Positions 1 through 5,790 of a DNA stretch of 5,790 bases are shown here, piece by piece (position 1 is the stretch's first letter; every line of letters starts with the position of its first letter). Under the pieces are notes generated by a model that did not search any database, was not told where the DNA came from, and saw only the letters and a list, made by a program, of their open reading frames with translations. This stretch comes from Spirochaetales bacterium (GTDB lineage Bacteria; Spirochaetota; Spirochaetia; ARS1246): NCBI GenBank assembly GCA_018644745.1, contig JABGPX010000279.1, positions 1-5,790 of the forward strand, in the 5' to 3' direction. The position numbers and the translations under genes were made by a program.

Positions 1-165
1 GCTTTTAGTAATATCGTTCTCACCGGCACTCAGCTGCACAAATGGAGCATTCGTCGATATCGAATCGGGAGAGCAGGCGGGAAACAGCGCAGCGAGCAGG
101 AGTACCGTCGCTATTACCGCCGCTGCGTGTCCGGCCATCAGCCGCTGTTTCCGTCTGCATCCCAT
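1..165 (-). CDS. Putative lipoprotein, N-terminal part only (runs off the left edge)
   Basis: Reading the minus strand from ATG at 165 gives 55 codons open to the window edge. The N-terminus has a basic n-region (residues 1-13, with R4, R5, K6, R8), a hydrophobic core (about 14-28, AAAVIATVLLLAALF) and a cysteine at residue 31 in LFPAC. This is the layout of a type II (lipoprotein) signal peptide, with the relaxed lipobox seen in spirochaetes, so the mature protein would start at C31 as a lipid-anchored envelope protein. The short mature part (SPDSISTNAPFVQLSAGEND...) is not enough to name a family. Start choice: AGGA at 177-174 lies 8 bases before the ATG; a GTG directly upstream (168) and an in-frame ATG at codon 10 are alternatives. 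It follows htpG on the same strand after 102 bases. A TATAAT box just upstream suggests its own promoter. The gene is too short and incomplete to appear as a long ORF, but the signal peptide makes it credible. Confidence 0.72.
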   Translation of the reverse strand, partial: MGCRRKQRLMAGHAAAVIATVLLLAALFPACSPDSISTNAPFVQLSAGENDITKS

Positions 166-184
166 CACACAAATCCTCTCACTA

Positions 185-213
185 ATTATAGGAAATATTT
201 CGCACAATGTCTG
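185..213 (-). promoter_or_regulatory. Candidate sigma-70 promoter for the lipoprotein gene
   Basis: On the minus strand, CAGACA (213-208, four of six matches to TTGACA) and a perfect TATAAT (190-185) are separated by 17 bases. Transcription would start near 178, leaving a leader of only about 13 bases that begins at the Shine-Dalgarno sequence (AGGA 177-174). That very short leader is a reason for caution, and the region is AT-rich. Confidence 0.4.
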
Positions 214-267
214 CAGAAAATTGAGATTTATGTAATATTTTAGCTTCTGTGCAATTTCGGCACGTTT

Positions 268-2142
268 TTACAGCGCCTGGTTCATAACCCTGTTCAATCG
301 CTTTACAAAATCCGCGGGTTTTTCGAGTTCCACTCCTTCAATGAGCAGCGCCTGCTCAAAGAGCAACCAGCTTGCGTCATCGATGAGGTCCGCGTCTTCT
401 GATTTCTGAAGTTTCTTGACGATATCGTGATCAGGATTTACTTCAAGAATCGGTTTGATATCGGGCATTTCCGATTGCCCCATCGCCTTGAGCATATTCT
501 GCATCTGCATGGTTGGATCATTTTCATCCGCAACGATACAGGAAGGAGAATCACTGAGCCGAGAGCTCGCGACAACATCTTTTACACGGTCACCCAGGAC
601 ATCTTTTATTTTCTTCATCAGCGGCTTCACGTCTTTCTCTTTGTTCTTATCCTCATCATCCTTGAGATCGTCCGCCGCTCCGCTTCGATTAACCGCGGTA
701 AGCTCCTTCTCCTTGTACTTGCCAATAGAAGGCACCACAATTTCATCGATTTCGTCATCCATGATGAGTACTTCGATATCTTTTTTCGTATATGCCTCGA
801 GCAGCGGTGAGTTGCGGAGAATTTCTTCATTATCGCCCGTAATATAATAAATAGCCTTTTGATCTTCTTTCATCCGATCGACGTACGAAGCCAGGCTTAC
901 ATATCCCTCTTCGATGGATGACTTGAAGCGTACAAGTTCAAGCAGGGCTTCCTTATTGGCGAAATCTGAATAGAGACCTTCCTTGAGGGGACGGTTGTAC
1001 TGCTCTATAAATTCCAGATATTTCTCCGGATTGTTCTCTCCAAGACTTTTCAACTCACTCAGGATCTTTTTCACCGATGCGTTCTTAATACTCATGAGTA
1101 CGCGATTTTGCTGCAGCAGTTCTCTGCTCACATTGAGTGGCAGATCCTCCGAATCGATAATCCCTCTGAGAAACCGCAGGTAGACCGGCATGAGTTCTTT
1201 GTCGTCATCGGTAATAAATACCCGCTTTACGTACAGCTTGACCCCTGGCTGGTAATCCGCCTGATAAAGATCAAAAGGCGCCTTGGCCGGAATGTAAAAT
1301 AATGTGACATATTCCTGCGTACCTTCAGCTTTGGTATGCATATATACGAGAGGATCATCATCATCATGACCGATGGTTTTATAAAACTCGTGATAATCTT
1401 CTTCGGTGAGATCGGTTTTTGACCTTCTCCAGAGAGCAGACGCTGAGTTTATTTGGTCTACCTTGGCTTCCTTCTTCTCTACTTTCTTGTCACCTTCACC
1501 TTCAGACGTGGTCGAGGTGTAGTGCAAATAAATCGGAAAAGGTATGTGGTTTGAATATTTTTTTACTACCTGCTCAATCTGCCAACGGCTGGCATATTCT
1601 TTGCCGTCATCATTCAGAAACAAGGTAACAGTGGTTCCAAAACTATCCCGCTCGGCATCGGAGATCTCGTAATTGCCTTTTCCATCACTTTTCCAGAGGT
1701 ATGCTTTATCCTCCCCGGCTTTCCGCGCAAGGACTTCCACTTTATCCGCAACCATGAAAGCGGAATAAAAGCCGACGCCGAATTGACCAATGAGAGTCGA
1801 ATCTTTCTTCGCATCACCAGTCATGCTGTTGAGGAAGTTTTTGGTTCCCGATCGAGCGATCGTTCCCAGCTGTTCCACCAAATCGTCTTCGTTCATCCCG
1901 ATGCCGGAATCCGACACGGTAAGAGTTTTTTTGTCATCTTCGTCAAAAAATATATCGATCCGGGGTTCAAAATCGAGCTTTTTGTAGGCGTCTTCAGTGA
2001 GGGTGAGATACTTCAATTTATCGAGAGCATCGGAAGAGTTCGATACCAACTCCCTTACAAAGATCTCACGATGGGAGTAAAGCGAATGGATAATCAACTG
2101 AAGGAGTTGATTGACTTCAGTTTTAAATTTTCTCTTGGACAT
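268..2142 (-). CDS. htpG: Chaperone protein HtpG (bacterial Hsp90)
   Basis: Complete 624-residue Hsp90-family chaperone, the usual bacterial length. It is a cytosolic ATP-driven homodimer that remodels client proteins late in folding. The N-terminal GHKL ATPase domain spans about 1-207. It carries the helix with catalytic E31 and Mg-ligand N35 (FVRELVSNSSDALDKL), D78 and G82 in DSGIGM, the GTIARSGTK lid region (93-101) and the glycine loop GQFGVGFYS (119-127). A charged stretch (about 209-228) links to the middle domain (about 229-480), which has the ATP-sensing arginine R340 in PLNVSREL. A second acidic/lysine-rich stretch (491-504) precedes the dimerisation domain (505-624), with conserved NPDH (569-572) and a methionine-rich amphipathic helix (545-555). 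C535 is the only cysteine. There is no MEEVD tail, as expected for a bacterial protein. ATG 2142 is preceded by AGGAGAA (2155-2149) at 6 bases. The gene diverges from the barrel gene. No frameshift or missing key residue is seen. Confidence 0.98.
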   Translation of the reverse strand: MSKRKFKTEVNQLLQLIIHSLYSHREIFVRELVSNSSDALDKLKYLTLTEDAYKKLDFEPRIDIFFDEDDKKTLTVSDSGIGMNEDDLVEQLGTIARSGTKNFLNSMTGDAKKDSTLIGQFGVGFYSAFMVADKVEVLARKAGEDKAYLWKSDGKGNYEISDAERDSFGTTVTLFLNDDGKEYASRWQIEQVVKKYSNHIPFPIYLHYTSTTSEGEGDKKVEKKEAKVDQINSASALWRRSKTDLTEEDYHEFYKTIGHDDDDPLVYMHTKAEGTQEYVTLFYIPAKAPFDLYQADYQPGVKLYVKRVFITDDDKELMPVYLRFLRGIIDSEDLPLNVSRELLQQNRVLMSIKNASVKKILSELKSLGENNPEKYLEFIEQYNRPLKEGLYSDFANKEALLELVRFKSSIEEGYVSLASYVDRMKEDQKAIYYITGDNEEILRNSPLLEAYTKKDIEVLIMDDEIDEIVVPSIGKYKEKELTAVNRSGAADDLKDDEDKNKEKDVKPLMKKIKDVLGDRVKDVVASSRLSDSPSCIVADENDPTMQMQNMLKAMGQSEMPDIKPILEVNPDHDIVKKLQKSEDADLIDDASWLLFEQALLIEGVELEKPADFVKRLNRVMNQAL

Positions 2143-2197
2143 GGATAGTTCTCCTGCGTATACCTTGTTTTATTTTCCAGTGTTTGATGATGACAGG

Positions 2198-2226
2198 AAT
2201 ATAATCAGACGACGGGATTGAGGCAA
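2198..2226 (-). promoter_or_regulatory. Candidate sigma-70 promoter of htpG
   Basis: On the minus strand, TTGCCT (2226-2221, four of six) and TATATT (2203-2198, five of six) are separated by exactly 17 bases. This predicts a start near 2191 and a leader of about 49 bases before the htpG ATG at 2142. No CIRCE inverted repeat (TTAGCACTC/GAGTGCTAA) is present in 2143-2358, so HrcA control is not indicated. No sigma-32-type promoter stands out either. Confidence 0.55.
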
Positions 2227-2258
2227 TACCGATAAACGCCTGAATAGCATATAACTGT

Positions 2259-2270
2259 TGTATACTCATC
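2259..2270 (+). promoter_or_regulatory. Candidate -10 region for the barrel gene (TGTATACTCATC)
   Basis: TATACT at 2261-2266 matches five of six bases of the -10 consensus, and the same 12-base string occurs again before the next plus-strand gene (4467-4478). No good -35 lies 16-18 bases upstream (CGCCTG at 2237-2242), so it is weak on its own. The leader would be about 85-90 bases. An alternative is TTGCAT (2298-2303), 17 bases, TATCTT (2321-2326), which would give a leader of about 25 bases. The sequence alone does not decide between them. Confidence 0.3.
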
Positions 2271-2346
2271 AGAAATTCATAAAATCCGGCTGCCGCCTTG
2301 CATTCCGTTGTCAGGAGTCTTATCTTTTTTGTATCTATTATATTGC

Positions 2347-2352
2347 GGAGGG
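2347..2352 (+). promoter_or_regulatory. Ribosome binding site fixing the barrel gene start
   Basis: GGAGGG sits 6 bases before ATG 2359, an almost ideal Shine-Dalgarno. The frame is open upstream to a TTG at 2308, but starting there would put 17 extra residues, including a cysteine, ahead of a perfectly formed signal peptide, and that TTG has no comparable site. The start at 2359 is therefore preferred. Confidence 0.85.
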
Positions 2353-2358
2353 TTCTTT

Positions 2359-4392
2359 ATGAGAAAAGTACTGCTATTTGCGCTTTTGCTGCTCTTTACG
2401 GCGGTCTTACTGCCTGCTCAGGAAATGACATGGGTCAATCCGGACACCACGTTATATCCATATTTTCCCGGGTCTATGCCCAACTACACTACGAACGGCA
2501 TATACACCGATGATCTAGATCGACTTCCCAGAGCACCGGCCCAGCTTGATCCGGACGGAGGATATACTTTTTATACTTTATTCTCCAACAACGAAACGTG
2601 GAATTGGACAACCTTTGGCACGGTAAACCAAATTGGAGATATTAACGGATTCTATCCCAACGGTACGCTTACAAGCGACGGCGGCGAAGGTGGCGGCGGA
2701 GATTTCGGACTTGTGCTCATGGGAGCATTATTCCCGATTTTTGATTTCCGGGGAGGCGTAATCGGCGGTTTCCTTTTTGACCAGAATGGAAATATAGATG
2801 GATCCAATTCTACGCTTGAAAGCTCTACCTCCGTGGCAACAGATGGAGACGCGGACAATGTTCGTGATGATCTTACTGTTACAACAGTAAGTTATGAGGA
2901 TCACACATCAGAAACAAATGCGACTGTCACCGCTGGAGTAGATCTCGGGAATATTGGTGCAGCTTTTTTCGGAGAATTTATGACAGGCGCACGCCGCTCA
3001 GGAGGTGTACGGACTTATTCCTATACTTACGACCCGGCGGAAGTAACTCCTGCTGCTGATCTCTTAACAGGCAGCACCATCCATTTCGGCGGCGGAGAAG
3101 CCGGCAAAACCAAGGGATTTCCCACAGCTTCAAGTACCGCCATCGGCGGGACGGGCCAACTAACCCTTCCTCTCGGGAATTCACTTCCTATCATTGCCAG
3201 CATTTTAGTCAAAACCCAAACAGGTCCTCCTTCAACGGCGAACATCCCTGTGATGGCTTCCGCGAGCCACTTAGGTCCTGCCGGCGCTGCTGCTACAGAT
3301 GTGGCATCGCTTAATATCACCCGCGGGTTGGCCAGCGGTACCTCCTTGTACAGCACCGAAGCCACGAACCTTACCGGTGTTTTTACAGGCACACTTTTCA
3401 ACAATGTACCTGTAAATGAAAATGAACCGGCAGCTCTTGGTACTCCCGCAACAGATCTAGATAATGCTAAAAACTCAATTTTTGATGTGGAGATATCGGG
3501 CCACGTGGATCCTGCGATGCGGATTGGTGAGTTCGGGCAGGTTCGCCTTCGCGGCGGAATAATTTACGGCCTAAAAACGGAAAACCAGACCGATGCAACC
3601 ACCCAGTCGATGTCCTACACGGGATTTAACGATATCTCATCCAACCCGGTGGTCTATTCTTACAGTGAAACCTATTCCTCACCAATGACCACCATCACAA
3701 ATACCACAGGATTAGAAGTCGGCGGTATCTTTGATTTCGCAAGCCCCAACGGCATGATTGAGGTCGCAGGCGGAGTTATCTACAATCCTGTTGTGGAATT
3801 CAGCAGTTCTACAACCGGCCCGTCTGTTACGACTACAACGATCAAATATACCGAAACCGGAGCCACCGAAATCGCGGATCCCGCGGATATTCTTGGATCA
3901 GGTGCGAATATTCAAGGCACCCAAACCACAGTGGTAACTGCTCCTGAATCCGGCCAAACAAGGATTACCGACACGACGAATACCTTCTATGTACCTGTAG
4001 CAACACGTGTAAATCTGGCTGAAGGGAAATTCCAGATAATAAACGGCTATCGGCTTCAGTTTGAAACAACCAGCTCAAAGACGATTACGCCGGATGCCCT
4101 ACCTGCAACAACCGTGAATACAATCTTCGATTCTGCGGGGGCAGCGGTTACCTTTACCGCTCCGGCAGCCACGGCCGCCAGCACCGAAATAACCTCAACT
4201 ACAGCGTTCCAAAACGCGTCGTCATGGAGCGGTGAAATGAATTTCATGCTTCGCTGGCTCCCGTTCCCCGAGCTGACCTTGGATTTTTTCGGCGAGATGT
4301 TCCTGAGTGCGCTTGATATGGATTTGTTCTATATCAACTTTTTTGATTTTATTACCACTATCGGATTTGCAGCGACTATAAACATAAAGTAA
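2359..4392 (+). CDS. Putative outer membrane beta-barrel protein, function unknown
   Basis: 677 residues from ATG 2359. Residues 1-21 (MRKVLLFALLLLFTAVLLPAQ) form a Sec/SPase I signal peptide with likely cleavage around A20-Q21. The mature part has no cysteine, few lysines, and is rich in Thr, Ser, Gly and Asn. It alternates short strand-like segments with polar stretches, the pattern of an outer membrane barrel with long surface loops. Visible pieces are an N-terminal segment rich in W, Y, P and N (about 22-105), a glycine run GGEGGGGDFG (108-117), then glycine-rich hydrophobic segments such as FPIFDFRGGVIGGFLF (125-140). In the second half, strand pairs are separated by threonine-rich loops. 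The C-terminal 56 residues (622-677) contain four or so amphipathic/aromatic segments. The chain ends in INIK, not the aromatic residue typical of BAM substrates. I do not recognise a family, and transport, adhesion or structural roles are all possible. It is monocistronic: divergent from htpG and closed by a strong terminator. Secretion is well supported; the barrel fold is inferred. Confidence 0.82.
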   Translation: MRKVLLFALLLLFTAVLLPAQEMTWVNPDTTLYPYFPGSMPNYTTNGIYTDDLDRLPRAPAQLDPDGGYTFYTLFSNNETWNWTTFGTVNQIGDINGFYPNGTLTSDGGEGGGGDFGLVLMGALFPIFDFRGGVIGGFLFDQNGNIDGSNSTLESSTSVATDGDADNVRDDLTVTTVSYEDHTSETNATVTAGVDLGNIGAAFFGEFMTGARRSGGVRTYSYTYDPAEVTPAADLLTGSTIHFGGGEAGKTKGFPTASSTAIGGTGQLTLPLGNSLPIIASILVKTQTGPPSTANIPVMASASHLGPAGAAATDVASLNITRGLASGTSLYSTEATNLTGVFTGTLFNNVPVNENEPAALGTPATDLDNAKNSIFDVEISGHVDPAMRIGEFGQVRLRGGIIYGLKTENQTDATTQSMSYTGFNDISSNPVVYSYSETYSSPMTTITNTTGLEVGGIFDFASPNGMIEVAGGVIYNPVVEFSSSTTGPSVTTTTIKYTETGATEIADPADILGSGANIQGTQTTVVTAPESGQTRITDTTNTFYVPVATRVNLAEGKFQIINGYRLQFETTSSKTITPDALPATTVNTIFDSAGAAVTFTAPAATAASTEITSTTAFQNASSWSGEMNFMLRWLPFPELTLDFFGEMFLSALDMDLFYINFFDFITTIGFAATINIK

Positions 4393-4414
4393 GACAGATA
4401 GATCGCTGACAGAG

Positions 4415-4441
4415 AGCCGCCCTTCGGGGCGGCTTTTTTTT
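4415..4441 (+). terminator. Strong intrinsic (rho-independent) terminator after the barrel gene
   Basis: A perfect 8-bp stem (AGCCGCCC 4415-4422 with GGGCGGCT 4427-4434) closes a TTCG tetraloop in the extra-stable C(UUCG)G context. It runs directly into eight T residues (4434-4441). It begins 22 bases after the stop codon of the barrel gene and should separate that gene from the CNNM gene downstream. Confidence 0.95.
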
Positions 4442-4444
4442 GTG

Positions 4445-4474
4445 TTGTACCCTTAGCGAATGCCGGTGTATACT
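4445..4474 (+). promoter_or_regulatory. Candidate promoter for the CNNM/CBS gene
   Basis: TTGTAC (4445-4450, three of six) and TATACT (4469-4474, five of six) are separated by 18 bases, starting just after the terminator T-run. A start near 4481 would give a leader of about 59 bases. The -10 lies in the string TGTATACTCATC, identical to the one before the barrel gene. The strong terminator upstream makes a promoter somewhere in 4442-4539 very likely; this is the best candidate. Confidence 0.45.
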
Positions 4475-4486
4475 CATCTCGATTAC

Positions 4487-4543
4487 ATGGACGACGACCC
4501 CGGCGGACCTACTCGCCGCCTCTACAGAGATCCCATCACATGA
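4487..4543 (+). CDS. Possible 18-codon leader ORF coupled to the CNNM gene
   Basis: ATG 4487 opens a reading frame of 18 codons (MDDDPGGPTRRLYRDPIT) whose TGA (4541-4543) overlaps the CNNM start as ATGA, the classic arrangement for translational coupling. The same frame can also start at ATG 4460, giving 27 codons, but that lies before the predicted transcription start. Neither ATG has a Shine-Dalgarno; from the predicted start near 4481, ATG 4487 would be almost leaderless. The CNNM gene itself has only a weak AGAGA (4526-4530), which is what would make coupling useful. Against it, an 18-codon open frame and an ATGA are not improbable by chance, and the peptide resembles nothing I know. Confidence 0.22.
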   Translation: MDDDPGGPTRRLYRDPIT

Positions 4544-5766
4544 TACCTCAGCTCATTCTGCTGGCGGTGCTGCTAATGCTGTCAGCATTCTTTTCGGGAT
4601 CCGAAACCTCATTCTTTTCGCTAAATCACCTGGAAAAAGAAAAGCTTCTCACCGGTACAAAAGGTGCAAGAAAGAAATTTATATCCCGTATTCTTTCACG
4701 TCCGGCGGATATCCTTGTAACTATCCTCACCGGCAATATGATTGTTAACTTCTATTTTGCCTCAACCATGGATGTGGTAGTTGGAGAGCGGTTCGGTCAT
4801 TACGGTTGGCTGTATTCTATTCTCATCGGGACTCTCCTCGTGCTTATTTTCGGTGAGATGACTCCAAAGAATCTCGCGATACGTCACTCTCTTTCTTTTT
4901 TTACCTTTTCTTCCCCAATACTCGCTGTAATGCACCGCCTGCTGACACCATTTCGCTTTGTGCTTACACGAATCGAACGCGGAGTTATTTCCCTTATTAC
5001 CTCCAGAATGAACCCGGAAGCTGATGACAGCCGGAATCTCATAAGCTCTACCTTTCAATTGGGCCTTCAAAAAGGAATTATTCATCATTCGGAGCACTCG
5101 ACTCTGGAGTCGTTTCTTGATTTCCGGGAGAAAACGGCAGAAGATGTCATGATACCCCGGACCGAGATGAACGCGGTCGATGCGAGTACCAGTTTGAAAA
5201 ATCTTCTTGCCTCCCTTCATCCGGATGAGCACGAGCCGCTGATCCCCGTATATAAGGAAGACATCGATCATATTGTCGGTTATATCAACATACGAGACAT
5301 ACTGCCTTTCCGTTACAACCTGGATACCCGGAAAACATTGATGTCGATTCTCAAAAATATTCATCCGGTTCCTGAATCGAAAAACTTGATGGATCTTCTG
5401 CGGGAAATAATGGAAAACCGCTGTGAGATGGCCCTTGTAATAGATGAATATGGAGGAACCGCCGGCATCGTAACCTACCAAACGCTGGTGGAGGATTTCC
5501 TCTATTTTTTCTACCATCCTCAGGAAGAATTCAGACGTGTAGGAGAAGACACCTTTATATTTCCCGGCAGTTTCGAGCTGGATCGTGCGGGTGAAATACT
5601 CGAGATTGATTTCGAAGCTGAAAGCCGTACAGTATCAGGATATATGATAGAAATATTAGAGGATATTCCTGAACCCGGCCAGGAACTGCAGATCGACGAT
5701 CTGCTCTTTATCGTTCGCTCAGTATCGCGAAAGAAAATCCTTGAAGTTGAAATTCGGAAAATATAG
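4540..5766 (+). CDS. CNNM/CBS-domain membrane protein (TlyC/CorC-HlyC family)
   Basis: Complete 408-residue protein with the three-part architecture of the family. Residues 1-160 are a CNNM (DUF21) membrane domain: hydrophobic segments at about 3-19, 57-77, 90-104 and 120-142, with the family signatures SGSET (19-23), GNMIVN (65-70) and GEMTPK (105-110). A CBS pair follows: CBS1 about 202-256 (DVMIPRTEM at its start) and CBS2 about 268-322 (DEYGGTAGIV, 302-311). A C-terminal CorC_HlyC domain spans about 333-408. Relatives sit in the inner membrane and are linked to Mg2+ (or Na+/Mg2+ exchange) and to CBS-sensed nucleotide control; the old label haemolysin (TlyC) is misleading. The usual acidic helix after CBS2 (LEDILEEIVGEI type) is replaced here by TLVEDFLYFFYHPQEEF. 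ATG 4540 is the first start in frame and fits the family N-terminus, but its Shine-Dalgarno is weak (AGAGA, 9 bases away). Ion specificity cannot be read from the sequence. Confidence 0.95.
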   Translation: MIPQLILLAVLLMLSAFFSGSETSFFSLNHLEKEKLLTGTKGARKKFISRILSRPADILVTILTGNMIVNFYFASTMDVVVGERFGHYGWLYSILIGTLLVLIFGEMTPKNLAIRHSLSFFTFSSPILAVMHRLLTPFRFVLTRIERGVISLITSRMNPEADDSRNLISSTFQLGLQKGIIHHSEHSTLESFLDFREKTAEDVMIPRTEMNAVDASTSLKNLLASLHPDEHEPLIPVYKEDIDHIVGYINIRDILPFRYNLDTRKTLMSILKNIHPVPESKNLMDLLREIMENRCEMALVIDEYGGTAGIVTYQTLVEDFLYFFYHPQEEFRRVGEDTFIFPGSFELDRAGEILEIDFEAESRTVSGYMIEILEDIPEPGQELQIDDLLFIVRSVSRKKILEVEIRKI

Positions 5767-5790
5767 TGGTTTTTATCTATCTATTCTTGT

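Noticed and set aside
249..269. A small hairpin (GTGC/GCAC, 7-base loop) followed by a T-run on the plus strand, next to the htpG stop codon.
   Set aside because: The stem is only 4 bp. The T-run is on the wrong side for htpG, and no plus-strand gene leads into it.
427..847. Two overlapping plus-strand open frames of about 130 codons.
   Set aside because: Both are antisense to conserved htpG sequence, overlap each other in different frames, and have no ribosome binding site or recognisable protein features.
1955..1990. A GGTTCAAAATC string resembling a tRNA T-loop.
   Set aside because: It lies inside conserved htpG coding sequence, and no acceptor, D or anticodon arms can be formed around it.
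1783..2148. A 121-codon plus-strand frame across the start of htpG.
   Set aside because: It is antisense to the highly conserved ATPase domain and is explained by the codon pattern of htpG.
2308..2358. A 17-codon N-terminal extension of the barrel gene from TTG 2308.
   Set aside because: GGAGGG 6 bases before ATG 2359 and the clean signal peptide starting there make the extension very unlikely to be translated.
2512..2521. A 10-base perfect palindrome GATCTAGATC.
   Set aside because: It is inside the barrel coding sequence, does not extend further, and is short enough to be chance.
3027..3404. A 125-codon minus-strand frame rich in Val, Ala and Pro.
   Set aside because: It is antisense to the barrel gene, and the composition is the mirror of the Gly/Thr/Ala-rich coding strand.
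4762..5517. A 251-codon open frame on the minus strand.
   Set aside because: It lies entirely antisense to the well-supported CNNM gene, has no signal or family resemblance, and its His/Arg/Lys-rich composition is typical of an antisense shadow.
5767..5790. TATC repeats and T-rich tail after the CNNM stop.
   Set aside because: It is too short to interpret: no stem for a terminator, and only about two and a half repeat units before the window ends.

Overview
The window looks like ordinary chromosome from a Gram-negative, diderm bacterium, most likely a free-living spirochaete (order Spirochaetales). That assignment is an inference. It rests on the character of the HtpG protein, on a lipoprotein signal with a relaxed lipobox (LFPAC), on a signal peptide ending in LLPAQ on a large outer-membrane-type protein, and on a TlyC/CNNM-type membrane protein. 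No marker gene fixes the taxon.

Layout. At the left edge, positions 1-165 (minus strand) hold the first 55 codons of a lipoprotein gene that runs out of the window. Upstream of it, and on the same strand, is a complete htpG (Hsp90 chaperone, 268-2142, minus). A divergent intergenic region of 216 bases (2143-2358) carries a good sigma-70-type promoter for htpG and a weaker one facing the other way. On the plus strand follows a 677-residue secreted, probably beta-barrel outer membrane protein of unknown function (2359-4392). It is closed by a textbook intrinsic terminator with a UUCG tetraloop (4415-4441). After about 100 bases comes a complete CNNM/CBS/CorC_HlyC protein (4540-5766), with a candidate promoter and a possible tiny leader ORF whose stop overlaps its start codon. 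The last 24 bases hold nothing recognisable.

How the genes relate. The four genes look like separate transcription units, not one pathway. htpG and the barrel gene are divergent. The lipoprotein gene could be reached by read-through from htpG, because no terminator is visible between them, but it also has its own TATAAT-type promoter. The barrel protein and the lipoprotein are envelope components and the CNNM protein is an inner-membrane ion-transport or regulatory protein; htpG is cytosolic. I found no mobile element, CRISPR array, RNA gene, toxin-antitoxin pair or other defence module. I see no convincing new multi-gene system. The points most worth a second look are the unidentified barrel protein, the possible leader peptide coupled to the CNNM gene, and a 12-base element shared by the two plus-strand promoters.
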